Of a stretch of 64,000 nt of DNA, positions 1-13,200 are shown piece by piece. Position numbers and translations under genes: made by a program. The notes below the pieces were generated by a model. It saw nothing but the letters and a program-made list of their open reading frames with translations, was not told the origin of the DNA and ran no database searches. Source of the stretch: Paramecium sonneborni (taxonomy: Eukaryota; Ciliophora; Oligohymenophorea; Peniculida; Parameciidae); assembly GCA_905182985.1 (NCBI GenBank), contig CAJJDN010000132.1, positions 166,716-230,715 of the forward strand, written 5' to 3'. The number at the start of each line of letters is the position of its first letter. Position 1 is the stretch's first letter.

Positions 1-3000
1 TAATCAGAATTCTTATCAGTAATTTAATATTAAATGTTAAATTAATCTTGTAACTTCTTATTTTTTTATATAAAAATTAATTCAATCTTAATTCTAGAAA
101 GAAATTTTCATTAATTCTTTTTTTCATTAAAAATCAATTAAACTATTCAATTTAAAATTATTTTATTAGTTTATGTTATTTTTTTATCTCTTACATAATT
201 ATATGGAGTTAAAGAATAATGTAAAATAACTCATTATATAATTATTTTTATTACATCAATAGCGATAATCTTTAAGTAATTTAATTAAATTTATTTTCTA
301 AATAATTTTAAAAAATTAGTTTAAAGCTAAAAATTTGATTAGATTAATTTTAAATTTAATAGAAAAGCCTAATTAAATAGTTTAATGATTCAACTATTAA
401 AGAATTTTCGAATACTTACAATATTTAACTAATTATATCTATATATTCCTAATTCTGTATAAATTGACTCATAATACCATTAAAATTATCTAACTTAAAT
501 TTATAAATCATTGGTAAAATAAATCTTGCATTATTTTTCCTACTTATTGCAATTAATCTTTTAAATTATAATTCAATCAGTACTTACTCATCTTATTATT
601 TCCATATCCTATATTAAAAATGGTTTTAATTGAATATTTTTAAAACAATCTACTTAATAACTTTCAAATGACAACATTATAATGAGAATAAATATTATTA
701 TATAGGACAAAAAATAGAAATCTTGAAATTTAAATTTTCTATTAAATACTGTGTAATCTATCTGAAATGAACCGAAAATAAATAAATTATTAATTGAGTT
801 ATTGGCTCATATATGTTTTTTCTAGAAAAAAATAGAAATTAAAAGATTAATGATAATCAAATTGAAAACTATCACATCCATAATGAATTAAATCATAAGA
901 TTTCTTAAGTATATCAGCTTAATTAATATTTAGTATATCATCTTTATAATAAGTAGTAATCATGTTTAAAATCAGTTCAAAAATTAAAAACGTTAATTTT
1001 GAGAATATTTTTTAAAATCATAAAAATGAAGAATTATTCTACCACCTTTGATAAAAAGGGATTAAAAAGGTAAAATATCTCTAGGAATAACGTTTATAAG
1101 ATTCAATATTACATAATAGTTGTTCTAATTATATATAAAGGAATTCTGTTTATAATTTAATTAAAGAATCCTAGTATATTTTGTTAACCATTCATGTCAT
1201 TACTAACCTATTTTAAATTGTAAATAAAATTCATTAAGTTGCTATTTCTTTACAATTTAGATGTTATTTATAATTTTTGGATATAAAAAGGTTGTTTTGT
1301 TAAGTTTATTAGTTTTAAATAAAAGTTTAGAATAATAAACATTAAAATATTTTAATTTAATTTTAATTACTTACTTGTTTGGATATTTTTATAATTGACC
1401 TTGTTTCTTTATTATTAGATTGATCTTAATAATATTTTGATTGATTGTTTTTTATATAGAAAATTAAATATAAACATCGAATTAAATCTTCAATTCAATC
1501 GATATTGATATATCAAATTTATGTTTAAATAAAAAATCTTCATAGGGAAAATTGTATAAATTTTGTAATATTAATTAATAATAATATAATTATATATAAC
1601 ATGTCATCACATCATTAACACAGTTTACCTTAAATTAGATCATTTATGGTTGAAAGAAATGCTTACTTAATAGATTTAACACAAAGAACTATAATTAAAA
1701 AAGGCAATTAATCTGTCAAATTGAAATTACCAAGTTTGAGTTAGAGATAATCAATAATTGCAATCAGGGATCCCCCAAAAATTAAATATAAGAGAGAATC
1801 ATTAACTGAAAATATTAGAAAAATTCTTGTAAAACAATTTAAATATATTAGGATTATTAATCTCCTTAATACACTTTGAAAAGAATGTTAGAAAAAAAAG
1901 TAAAAACAGTAACATTTCATTGATAATAAATTTATATTTTTCAATATCATAGTTATGCAAAAAATAAAAAGAAACCTTTTCTATAATTTTCATTTTAGTT
2001 CTTTAATTATTTTTTTATATTTATAAAAATAATCAAGTTACAAATCATATATACGAAGACTATAAATTTTAAAACAATAAAGAAATCTTATGTAAGATTA
2101 ATTTTTCTAATTAAATTATTTCATTGAAAACTTTAGGAATGAATAAAAATCTTCTAATTAATAAAAATCATAAAAAATAATCCATATCAAATTAATTATT
2201 GTTGCTACATAATATTTTTTTTAGTTTATGGTATATTAATTGCTATAATTATTTCTAAATTTGTGTTATTGTTTACTAATTAAGACTATCCTAAGTAAAA
2301 CCCAAACAAAAATTCTATTTTTTTAATCTTTACAATTTTTAAATTTCATAATCAAAATTTGTAAACAGTTTTTTTAATTCTCTTATTAATAAATTTTATC
2401 TTATAAGAATGATTTATATTATTTAGACATATTTAAACTATTTAATTTTTTGTGACTTTCATTTTATTAAATAGGAGTTTACAATATAAGATCATTTCAA
2501 ATCTTCTTTTAAAATAAGAGTTATAAATTTCTCAATTTACCTAATAAAATAATAAGGTTTTCAAAAATAAATAATGATGTTATTTAAATAAAAAAGAAAT
2601 AAATGACAAAAAAATAACATTAGATTGAAATTTTAGAATCATAAGATTAACAATAGAACATTACAGTATAACTTAATTATAAAATTTAGAATGAAATGAT
2701 TACCAAAAATCATAATGTATAATTAAGTGATTTATTTTAACAGCTACATATATTAATATAATTATGTTTTCAAATTAAAACAAAAACACAATTGTACATT
2801 TGATTAAAGATGTTGTGAAAGGGGAAAAAGAATTGGAAAACTTAAAATAAGGTTTAATTCTTCAAATAACTGACAATAATGTAAGTTATTAAACATGCTT
2901 TTTACATGTAATATTAATTGAATAAATATTAGTTAACTTATGAGAAGGATAGAATAAGTCGAAATGATTTAGAGGTGTTTTTATCTAATTAATAAATACG

Positions 3001-3090
3001 TTTTGATAATAAAGAAATATAAGTTTTAAAATATACTACTTATTAGGAGTAAAAATAATATAATAATAATGTAATAGTTTTTTAGAGTTA
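1..3090. other. Gene-free AT-rich stretch
   Basis: I see no convincing gene on either strand when TGA is taken as the only stop. Short open stretches lack the codon patterns, introns and conserved motifs of the neighbouring genes. There is no telomeric repeat at the left edge. Three kilobases without a gene is unusual here, where neighbours are usually separated by tens of bases. It could be subtelomeric DNA, decayed genes, or germline-limited DNA retained in the assembly. Confidence 0.5.
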
Positions 3091-4299
3091 ATGCTTCCAT
3101 GTAATTAGATATTTTTGAAATAGTATCAATAAAAATAAATGAATTATAATAATCCAAATTCAGATATAATAAATTTAATAGGAAAAGTATTCGGTAAGAA
3201 TATAGAAATAATTCGAAAAATGTAAGCTTATTTAGATGCATTAATATTGAGATTTGATAAGAGTACCTTATTAAACTTTTTATGTCCAAAAGCAGATAAA
3301 AATACACCAGTTTTCTTATAATTATTAAAAAATTTAGATTTAGATATAAGTTTTGAAGATGTTGTATGTGCAATGAGAAGATTAGATAAAGATTAAGATT
3401 CGGATGTAAAAAGATTTGATTGGGAAGAGATTCTTAAATATTCAAAACCACCAAAAAGTAATTAGAGTTCAATAGGAAATCTATAAAAATATATTAATAA
3501 ATAGCAAAGTTCAAAATCAATTAATAGAAGTGAATCAAGATAAAAGACAGATTAAGAAAATATTAATTCAAATAGAAATGTTCATTTTTCTATAATGAAG
3601 TCTTCTACAAAATCTTTAAAAAAGTAGTCTAGTATTATGGAAGAGTAAATACTTGAATTTTAATTACATTTAATAACAATAGGAAAATTAAATGAAGAAT
3701 TAGATTAAATAAAACTAGAAGTATTTAAAATTAAATATATCTTTCAAGTTATCAAGTCGTGCAGATTATTCAATTTCTTAAGCATTTTAATTCTTTGATC
3801 TTGATGTAAATGATTCAATAGGATTATAAGATTTAAAACTTGGATTTTTATAATTAGGAATAGATGTTAATGATTTCATAATTAGATAATTATTACATAA
3901 TTATTCTTCTCATCATTCTTAAACTTAATGGGAGTATAAAATAATATTAATAATTTTAGTCTAAATGATTTTAAATAATTATTTCCAGATAGTAAATAGA
4001 CTTTAAATAGTTATAATGGGGCATTTAGTTATGAAACGAAGAAAATAATAAAAATGATAATTTAAAAATATTTAGAATTAATTAGATATAAGAAAGAATC
4101 AAGTTAGTAATTGAGTTCTGATATAAAGAATATTGAAATAATATTTAATTTTATTGATTTAGATTAGGATGGAATAATAACTTAAGATGATTTTAAAGTG
4201 TTAGAACTAAAAAATAAATAGATTTTATTATTTTTTTAATAATTTGAAGATTATCCTTACTAAATAACTTATAATTAATTTTAGAAGTATTTTATTTGA
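3091..4299 (+). CDS. EF-hand calcium-binding protein
   Basis: Read with TAA and TAG as Gln, the gene encodes about 384 residues after removing two introns, 3721-3748 (28 nt) and 3934-3959 (26 nt). EF-hand-like loops are visible: LDKDQDSDVKRFDWEE near residue 98, DLDVNDSIGLQD near 227, and a canonical loop DLDQDGIITQDD near 337. The middle is Ser/Lys/Asn-rich. Removing the introns is what joins the EF-hand frames, so the splice sites are well supported. The start is less sure: ATG 3139 in the same frame is an alternative, and another frame beginning at 3069 is open for about 60 codons. It is probably a cytosolic or cytoskeletal calcium sensor; I do not recognise a specific family. It converges on the next gene with 48 bp between stops. 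Confidence 0.8.
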
Positions 4300-4347
4300 A
4301 TATAATAAATTTAATCATAAATTAATAATCATATTACAAGACTATCA

Positions 4348-5522
4348 TCATTTTTTTTAATAATTTGGAGTGCCTTGATGAGATTTAATCAATTTATTTT
4401 AAGTTTTATGAGGAACATTTAAACTTCTCATAGATGATTTTAAATCTTCTAGATTTTTTAAGCTTCCTTAAATATTAGATCTCCCATTAACAAAAAAGTT
4501 ATTATTTTATTATTAATTTGATTTCTTTTTTGATTAAAGATTATTATTTAAAGGAATTTTAGTTGAAAATACTTTCTTAGCTAATTCAAAGAGTAATTCA
4601 TTTTATTATTGATTATTTCTAGAAGTTGTTTAACAAGATTTAGTAAGTTCAATATTTCCTAATGAACCTTATCTTTATTTTAATTAAGGTGGTCTTTTAA
4701 TAGTTTATACTTCAATTTTAATTTTGGATTATGATGATTATCTGGATAATAAATTAGATTTAGGATATCTATCAGTTAATGGTGGTTGCTTAGTTAATTT
4801 AATTATATCTTAATTTTTATTTTATAATTTAGGTTCTACTTTTTTTAATTATAATTTTTAAGCTTCAATCAATGGATTAAGGGATTTGAAGATAAGTTTA
4901 TTGTAATTGAAGATTTAGAAAGGCTTAGATTTTTAATTTTAATTTCCAATCATTTTAACTAAATCTTTTAAGATAGTAGTATTACTTACTCTAGAGATAT
5001 CTGTTTATGTTGATTGAATATTAAGATCTTTTAGAAGATTCTTCATCTAACTTACAGATTAATCTTCAGAAGTGTCTTTCTTTTTTGGAGATGGATCATT
5101 CTTAATTTCTTCAAGAAGACCTAGTTCTTATTTTATTTTATTATAACGTAGGTCTCTATTCTTTTCCATACGTTTATTTATTAATTTCGAGTAAAAGTTA
5201 CGAGGAATATTTATATGGTATTTATAATACTCAAATAAAGATGGCAATCGATCGTCACTTTCAAAAAAACGATAAAATCTGTATTCAAATAATTGAGATA
5301 CCTTTTCATATATTCATTTTCTTTAATCAAATCCAAATTATCTTTGTATTCAATTGTATATTTTGTTTAATTGTCATCGAGGATATCATTTATGTCTTTT
5401 TAGTAAATTAAATTCTGTGATTGAGAATATCTACAAAACAGAGCTCTTTTAAGAATTAATTGAAAAGATCCATCACTTTTAAGTTTCTCACAAAAAATAC
5501 ACTTCTTTTTATTAACTTACAT
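4348..5522 (-). CDS. Conserved hypothetical ciliate protein
   Basis: About 383 residues with one 23-nt intron (5279-5301) whose removal restores the frame. The N-terminus has CIFCEKL, a possible metal-binding or simply Cys-containing start. Residues about 90-130 contain LFEYYKYHINIPRNF followed by a basic KRMEKNRDLRYNKIKQELG segment, a pattern I associate with an uncharacterised protein family in Paramecium. The C-terminal two thirds is low-complexity, rich in Gln, Asn, Lys and Ser. No catalytic motif, signal peptide or membrane segment is seen. Function unknown. Confidence 0.7.
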
Positions 5523-6560
5523 TTTTATTAATATTTATATAGATATATGAAATTAATTGATATTCTTAATTCATTATTATATTATTAAAGATTCATATTC
5601 AAATCTAATAACAATTGCCTTTATTCAATATTCTTTCAATTCTAATCCATTATTAATTTTTTCATTCTCTTTAAAAACAAATTTATTAATTAATCATATA
5701 TTATCTTCATCTAACATAATTTCTAAAAATACATACTAAATATATATTAGTAAACTTCTCTAACAATAATTTTCACTTTATCAAATTCTATTAAATCATA
5801 ATCCAATTTGTTTAGATATTTTCAATTTATTAATGATCTTTTACATCTTAATTATAATTATAAACTTTTTATCCATATCCAAATATCTTCAAAGTATTTT
5901 ATGTTTTTATAATAAAGATTTAATAACATTTTGACTTATCAATTAAGTAATTCAAAAATACATAGTTTTTAAAACTAAATATGTATTTTATAACAAATAA
6001 TTTAAGCAATTCTAATTCTATCCATTTAATATAAAAGTTAATTTTGATATCATTCTAAAATTGAAGTAGAATGATGAAATTTTATTTATATCGTTTTGAT
6101 AATTTCTAATTATCTATTTATCTATTTATGACTATAATAATAATGTTTCTTCAATAAACAATACAATAGTATATCTTATTCATTTGTTACTCTACTGATT
6201 AGTTATAAATTAATTATTGTTGATCAATAATCCTCATTTATAATAAATTTTTTGAGATTTATTTAATTTCTTAAAGTTCTTTATTCTCATAAATAAAATT
6301 GTATGTTTATTTGTTGTATTTTATTTTGCTTAATCTCTATAACTTAATATTCGATATCAATATCTTCAAAAACCTTTAATTATATTCTTTATAGATTACT
6401 ACAAATGAAAAATAAATCTTAAGTTCTGACTAATTTATATTAATATCGATATTCGAATAATATTAACTTGATAATATATATGTTTTTATATAGGAAATAT
6501 ACTATATTATTACATGCATATAATTTAATATCAAATATTTAAATTAATTTGATTTTCTTA
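5523..6560. other. Gap between genes, with possible gene remnant
   Basis: No intact gene is visible in this kilobase. The minus strand carries broken coding-like fragments, described in the entry for 5690-5940. The rest is AT-rich and interrupted by TGA in all the frames I followed. The right end must contain the promoter of the VAP-like gene that starts at 6561. Confidence 0.4.
5690..5940 (-). pseudogene. Possible remnant of an FHA/RINGv-type gene
   Basis: On the minus strand 5749-5805 translates to LDYDLIEFDKVKIIVREVY. This resembles a segment before the RING-variant domain in a family of Paramecium FHA/RINGv proteins, as I recall it. About 20 nt further on, the bases around 5715-5740 look like a damaged version of codons for CRICLDEDN, the start of a RINGv motif. 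The frame on either side is broken by TGA and shifts. The family assignment rests on memory of the motif and needs a search. Confidence 0.25.
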
Positions 6561-7350
6561 ATGCAAGAGTTTATTGAAATTGAACCTAAGTAATATTTAG
6601 AATTCGATGCTGAAGAAAATAAATTTGCACATGCATAATTATCACTTAAAAATTTAACTTAACAAGATGTAACATTCAAAGTATAAAAATTCAAATATAA
6701 TATAGATTAAAACAACAACACCAACATTATTTTAAGTAAAACCAAGTTTAGGACTTATTAACCCTAATTAGACTTAAATTATTGAAATATCTACAAGTCA
6801 ACCTATAAAAAGTGACGCAAAATTTGATCCTAAATTTTAAGTTAATGCTAGCTTAATTGATTTCCAAGATTAAGGTAATATTAATATATAAAATAATTTA
6901 GATTTGAATCAATTTTGGAAAAACAGAGATTAATCAACAATTTAATCATAATAAATTAAAAGCAGAATAAAACACAATGTTTAACAAGATGTCCAGTCTC
7001 ATTAATAAGTTCCTGATTCTAAAATTTTAGAATCAACTATAAATAATTCATAATAATAAGATTCAAAAATGTTCAAATCTGTTATTGAGTCAAAAACAGA
7101 AAAGGATGATTAAATCAAATTATATAAAGATTAATATGAAAAACTTGTAATTATTTATATAATCTAATAATTTAGTAATAAGAATATTAAGATTTTAGAA
7201 AGAAAATAGAATTAGAAACTTAATAGGCATAATCTAGAAAAGGTATTTTGTTAATTTTACTAATTTATAGAAAAGAACAACATGAGTTTTTTTTAATTAT
7301 TGTTAGCAGTTGTAATAGCCTTGATTGCAGGTTATTTAATAGGGAATTGA
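6561..7350 (+). CDS. VAP-like MSP-domain protein, tail-anchored
   Basis: About 226 residues with four introns: 6681-6705, 6875-6901, 7147-7175 and 7243-7270 (25, 27, 29 and 28 nt). The N-terminal 110 residues form an MSP domain: EPKQYLEFDAEEN at the start, then VTFKIKTTTPTLFQVKP and the LINPNQTQIIEI strand. A Gln/Ser-rich linker and a short coiled coil (YKDQYEKLQQEYQDFRKK) lead to a C-terminal hydrophobic anchor LLLAVVIALIAGYLIGN that ends the protein. This is the classic layout of VAMP-associated proteins, which sit in the ER membrane and bind FFAT-motif partners at membrane contact sites. All four introns are needed to keep the MSP, coil and anchor in frame. Confidence 0.92.
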
Positions 7351-7433
7351 TTGAATTATTTACATTAATCAAACTTATCTATAAAATTAATTAATTCTTT
7401 GTTATTTACTAAAATTATTTTAATATTTAAGAA

Positions 7434-7991
7434 ATGGGAACAGTAATAATTGGTAAGTGTCAGTGTTAATGCTATATAAACTATGTATCATGTGATTGTA
7501 CATTTTAAGAAAATGAAGTGAAAACAAAAAGCAGAACTAATAGGTTTACAGAAAACGTTGAAAAGCGAAATAAAATAAAAAATAAATCACCTGGTGATTC
7601 TACAGAAAAACTTTCAAGATTTTCTTCTACTCGTAAACCATCAAGTAGATCAAGTTCATTAAAATCAAAATACTTATTATCTAATGAATGTAATATATAG
7701 ACAGATGAATCTTCATAAACAAGAATCAAAAGAAAACCTAAAATAATTCAATAATTTGTAAAATCTACTAAATTTTACAATTTTGCAGAATATACTTTGA
7801 AAAGTTAATCTGTTATACATTAATAACATATATCTGAACATAAAGAACATAAAAAAAGTGCCTAAAGTTCATAAATTTCATAAATTGTTTAAAGTAATCG
7901 ACCATTAAAAACTGATAATAATAAGGAAGAATAATACGATTATAGACCTTTTAAAAAAGCAAACAAGTATTAGTAACTATTTTTTAAATGA
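7434..7991 (+). CDS. Small Cys- and Ser-rich hypothetical protein
   Basis: Single-exon frame of 185 residues. The N-terminus is MGTVIIGKCQCQCYINYVSC with five cysteines in the first 22 residues; Gly2 could be myristoylated and the cysteines palmitoylated, but this is inference. Residues 30-110 are Lys/Arg/Ser-rich, for example TRKPSSRSSSLKSK, and the remainder is Gln/Ser/Lys-rich and probably disordered. No domain recognised. It begins 83 bp after the VAP-like gene and converges on the next gene with 39 bp between stops. Confidence 0.6.
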
Positions 7992-8030
7992 ATCAATAAT
8001 AATAAATCATAATGTATTAGTAGTTTATAA

Positions 8031-8845
8031 TCATATAAAAGCTTTCATAGGTTAACATTACTATAAAATTGATGGTCTTCTTTCAAATTCTTCTAAAAAA
8101 CTATATTATTTAAGAACTCTATTTTAAGTTTTATTGTCTCCAATCTATGGTAATTTTTAAAATTCATTAAGTTATTATAATGAATATAGTATTTCATTTT
8201 AGTTATTATTTTGCAATAATGGATTTTAAGGAGTTTATTATTAAATAGAAAATGATTTATGTCTTGTTGTTTATTTTTCAATTTATAATTTAGAATCCAT
8301 AATAGGTTTTAGATAGAGAATCTCATTATTGATAGCTCTTTATGAATTTCTTTCTAATCTCAATTTTTATGCCTTCTCCATATTTTTAACTACTTTACTT
8401 TATAATGATCCTGGCATAGTTCCATCTATATCATTTGTTGTTAAAAGTCTTTTACCTTATAAATTTCATCATATTATAAATAAATACTTTGGTTAATCAT
8501 ATATATTTTCTAAAGCTCTCAACTACTTTATTTCTCCTTCTTATATATTATAATGTTTCTTTTAAGATCCATCAAAATAATATTCACCTTATGGAACAAA
8601 ACTATCACAAAAATGATGAAAGTCATGTTAATATCTTCGTCTTCCATATTATTAATCTTGTTAAACAATACTTTATCTAAAAATATTAATAAATCAATTA
8701 TAGACTGTTACTATAATTTTAATTATCTACTTTATTTAATATCTAAACTATCAATTTTATTTAATTATATTGATTTCTTTCTAGGTTAAGCTCCTTCTAT
8801 GTCTATTGTTTATAATGATCTGTCAAATTAATAAACATTATTCAT
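8031..8845 (-). CDS. Ciliate hypothetical protein with DIEGAQP/DIDGTMP repeats
   Basis: The start MNNVYQFDRSLQTIDIEGAQ and a later DIDGTMPGSL fit an uncharacterised ciliate family with repeated D-I-x-G-A/T-x-P motifs, each followed by a basic stretch. The C-terminal part is Gln/Asn-rich and ends ILQQCQPMKAFI. Two introns are needed to connect the frames. One ends next to Gln-rich codons (29 or 35 nt depending on the donor). The other is about 39 nt and longer than usual, so its exact borders are uncertain. The middle contains DFHHFCDSFVPQGEYYFDG. With these introns the length divides by three (about 247 codons). Function unknown. It is divergent from the next gene, with only 29 bp between the two ATGs. 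Confidence 0.65.
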
Positions 8846-8874
8846 TTTATATATTATTTATATAAATATTAAAC

Positions 8875-10211
8875 ATGAATTAAATCTAATCAGTCATTTC
8901 ATATTAAAATGATAGTAATACAAATATGGCTGCTTTTAGACCTGCCAGTTCTATAGAAATTGGAGATATAAAATCAAAAGATTAAAATTTATTAAGAAAA
9001 AGTTTAATGGCTTCTGTCAATATAAGATAAATGTAAATGTAATAAATTCATCCATTAAATACTAAAACTAATGAAATCATTGAAGAAGTCTAAGTTGAAT
9101 TTGAAGGAATTTAGAATATTGATTACAGATTACCTGAATTGGCAATAAGTAGAGATTTAGAAATTGAAACACTTGAAGCTGAAATCAATTAATAATCTAA
9201 AATCTTATAATCTGGATTATTTTAATATTAAACAACCAATTATTTTACAGGTTGGCTCTAAAAAAAAAGTAAATCTTTATTAAAATCATATAAAAATAAA
9301 TATTGTGTATTTCATGATGGAATTTTATGTATTTATGATAATGAACAAAAAAATAGAGCTAAAATTGTTTTAAATTTTCATTTATTCAATTTTAAATACT
9401 TTTCAAAATAAGAAAATAATATAACAATAGAATTTGGTTTAAAATGTGAAGATAATGATGTAGTATTTTAATTTAAAGGTGATAAATGTCATGATTGGTT
9501 TAAAATTATTAAAAAATGTATAGATGATTATCGATAGACTCCAAAATATTAATATTATATTCGTCCATTTGAAGAATATTATAAAAAGAGATTAATTCAT
9601 AATTAGTAATTTTTAGATATGGCTTAAACTGGAGATATATTATTATTTCAAGGAAAACATATATCATGCAAAGCATAAAGACTAGTTACTAGATCTTAAT
9701 ATGGTTATTTATTTATATTTAAAATATAGATCATGTTGCTATGATTTTAAAATATACAAATGGATCTATATATGTTTTAGAAGCTACAGGTACATTTGGT
9801 GTAGGAATTTTTGAATGGAAACATATGATTGGAAAATAATGGTATGAATTATATAACAAGTATTATGTATTTTTATATATATTTAGAGTTGTTTATCGTC
9901 AACTTGATATTAAAAGAACTACAGATTTTTTAGTGAAAATGGAATCATTTACTAAAGAAAATCTTGGAAAAGCTTACTCTTTAACTGTTAGAAAATTAAT
10001 AACTGATAAATCTGTTATGGTTCCATCAACTGACAAAAATACATACTTTTGTTCCTAATTAGTAGCTTAAGCCTATAAAAAAGCAGGAATCTTATAAACA
10101 GAATTATCAGCTACTTAATTTTGGCCAGGATCCTTTTCTAATGAAAAATAAGATTTAGAATTAACTGGTGCCAAATTATCTGATGAATATTTAATTGGAT
10201 TTAATATGTGA
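8875..10211 (+). CDS. PH domain plus permuted papain-like (NlpC/P60, YiiX-type) hydrolase
   Basis: About 427 residues, introns 9704-9729 (26 nt) and 9860-9886 (27 nt). Residues about 120-220 look like a PH domain: it begins TGWLQKKSKSLLKSYKNKY, continues YCVFHDGILCIYDN, and ends with the usual Trp helix (CHDWFKIIKKCIDDY). The C-terminal half matches the permuted papain-like fold: QTGDILLFQGKH, then the His motif YDHVAMILKY, the strand IYVLEATG, and the cysteine motif YFCSQLVAQAYKKAGI. His in DHVAM and Cys in FCSQL are the likely catalytic pair. This family (YaeF/YiiX, C92-like) includes amidases and acyl- or lipid-modifying enzymes. The PH domain suggests membrane recruitment; the substrate cannot be read from sequence. 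Confidence 0.87.
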
Positions 10212-10215
10212 TTTT

Positions 10216-13200
10216 TCATAAAAATGGATTTTAAATCTCACTTGCCTTACTTTTTATAAATTTATCCACGTTTTCTATATTTTAAAAGTTTATTTATTAT
10301 TTTCTAATAATTTAATCTAATTAAATTGCTAATTTATCTAAAAATGCAACATTCTAAGATTTCTTATTTTTCTTCTAATTCATTTTTATATTAATTTTTT
10401 ATTTTATTTCTAAAATAATATTATTTATCAATAGAGATATAGTATTTTAATATCCTAATGAATTATCAAGTTTTGCTTAAAGCTCTTGTAATTATTTTAT
10501 ATACAAGTCAAGAGCTTTTTTACCTTAATCAACTTCTTATTATTTTAGAATTAATTTATTATTAATCATTCTCATTTATTTTTGAGACTCATCATCAACT
10601 AAATTGTATTCACTAACAGATTTACTGGAACTCAATTATGCTATATCTAATTAACCTTTTGCTTATTTTATTTATTTAGCCATTGATAAAATTTCAACAG
10701 ATTTTTGATAATATTATAAAGTAGGTGTTATATTTAAAAATATGTTAAATTACATATTTGTATTAATTTAACAATTCAATATCTTTTATATTACATTCTT
10801 GAAATCTCCTTAAGGTAATGACGGACAAGTTACAATCATAAAATTACTTGTTGTTTATAATTAGTTTTCAACATAAGTTTAATATGTAATCGATAACTTT
10901 CGAATTTTTTCACCAAGTGCTTTTTATTTAGTCAACAAATGTACTTTGATAGCTTATACTGTATATTCTAAATCAGATATTGAAGAAGTTTATATTTTAA
11001 ATTATTCAATCTCTATCCATTACTTTCCTATTCTTTCTTAATAACAAAATGTTATTTTTTAATTTAATTGTTGCTTCTAAATTAAATTATAAAGTATTTC
11101 TATCAACATTATCATTATTAATTTCTTATGAGTTTTAGATTACCCTAAAATTAAATATATTTTAGTTAAATCATTTTATAATTTAAATTTTGATTATTCT
11201 AACAATTAATATATTTTTTGAGTATCAAAGAATATTTCATCAAATTAATAAGTATCAAACATAGCTTTTTCAATTTTACCTTTTATTGATTAAAATAACT
11301 TTATTTATTTTCTATTTAATTCAATAAACTAACATTGATAAGATTTTTATGACTTTATATATAAATAAGTTTATATTTAATATTTTTCCTATTAAATTAT
11401 TTATGTTTATGAAAACTCTCTATTTGGTTCACTCTATAATGTTGATAAAGCCTATGGTCCTAAATTATAAATTGTATCTAATTAATTTTTCAATTTAATT
11501 GATTATTGTTTTTATTTAATTAATTATTCTTTATATTATTCTATTTCTTATTATAATTATTCTATTTCATTTGATTATTATTCTATTTATTCATTTAATT
11601 AATGGACATTAACAGATTGAATTTCTTCTTAAAGTTCTTTAATTTATTTTTATAATCTTTAAACCAATTCTTAATCCTATTATTTTTTTCTTTCCTCTTT
11701 AGCATCTGATTATCTTCTTGGAGTTCCTGGCTTTTAAATATTTTATAATTTCTCTTCTAATTTTTTATTCTTGTCTTTCAAATTAAAAATTTCTTTCTCT
11801 AAAGATTTTCTTAAATTATCCATATCATCCACTTTCTTTCTAAATAATGTTAAAAATATAAGAATACTTCAATTAATCTGTTTAATTTAAATCTTAATAC
11901 TAATTAATTTAATCTTCTAAATTTTCTGATGTTTATAATAATTTTTATATTATACTTTAATCATGATCTTCTTCTCCATTAATTTCTTAACCATTAAGTT
12001 CATCACCTTGATCATTAATATCAGTTAATTAAATTAATTAATTTTGAAGATTCAATTCTTATTTTTCTTTCATCTCTTCTTATAATTCCTCTGTTTAGCA
12101 CATTTGATCATTAAATTATTGAACATTCATTTTTTAAGGAGATAAAATAAGTTCATCAGTTTAAATTAGTTGAGATTAAAATTCTTTTTATAATTCTTAT
12201 TATTCTTCCTTTTTTTCGCTAATTTCCTCTGTTTAAGTAGAATTTTCAGCATAATCAACAAGTTGAACTTTTTTAACATCAAAATGAAAATTATTTTAAT
12301 TATTTTCATCATTAGTCATTAATTTTTCTAATGAAAGATTTGAATTCTCATTTTTAACATCTTCATTTTTTTAAATATTTCCTAATTACAATTCTTAATT
12401 TATTTATTAATAATCTGTACTTAAATTTTATAAAGATTAAATTTAACCAATATTTTCATTCAATTCTTAAATTTCTAATTAAAATTTCTCAACCATATTA
12501 TTTTATTCATCCTATATTGATTAAAGTTTATTCCAATAATCCATAACATATTAAATTTAAGATTCGAAGGTTTCTCCATTATTAATATAAGTTTCAAGTA
12601 ATTATTTAATTTCATTTAATTCTTTTTAAAGATTACTTTTATCTTATTTTAATAAATGTATTTCTCTTTATGTGTTTTCTTTTAATTTGATATATTCAGC
12701 TGTAGTTTCTGAATTTTCTAATTATAACTTTGATATTTTTTTAGGAGAATCACATTCAATTTATTTAAGTGCATCCATTTAAATTTCATAATTTTTAATA
12801 GTTTCAGTAAAATTATAATTTTAAGTTTTTAAATTTTCATTATCTAATTTTAATTAATCTAGTTTTTATAATACACTATTAATATCTTAATTTTAACTTT
12901 ATATGGCATGTAATGAATTTTCTAATTCTTCAATTCTTTATTAATATTTTTCACTATTTTCTTATTAAGTTTATAATTAATTAGATAAAAGATGATTATT
13001 TTATTCAAACATTTGTGCTTATTCTTTAAAAGCCTCTAATTCTTAGCAAAATTATGCTGCTTAATATAATTATTGATCTTTATCTTTAATAGTAATACGA
13101 ATTTATTCTTTAAATTCTTCATATTCATCTCTCAATTAAAGATAAAGAGTTTAATACTCATTATTACTTTATAAATTATTGATTTATTCTTATGTTTTAT

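Noticed and set aside
7505..7729. Open frame on the minus strand opposite the small Cys/Ser-rich gene
   Set aside because: It is antisense to a longer plus-strand frame with a clear start and stop, and shows no motif or intron; an AT-rich shadow.
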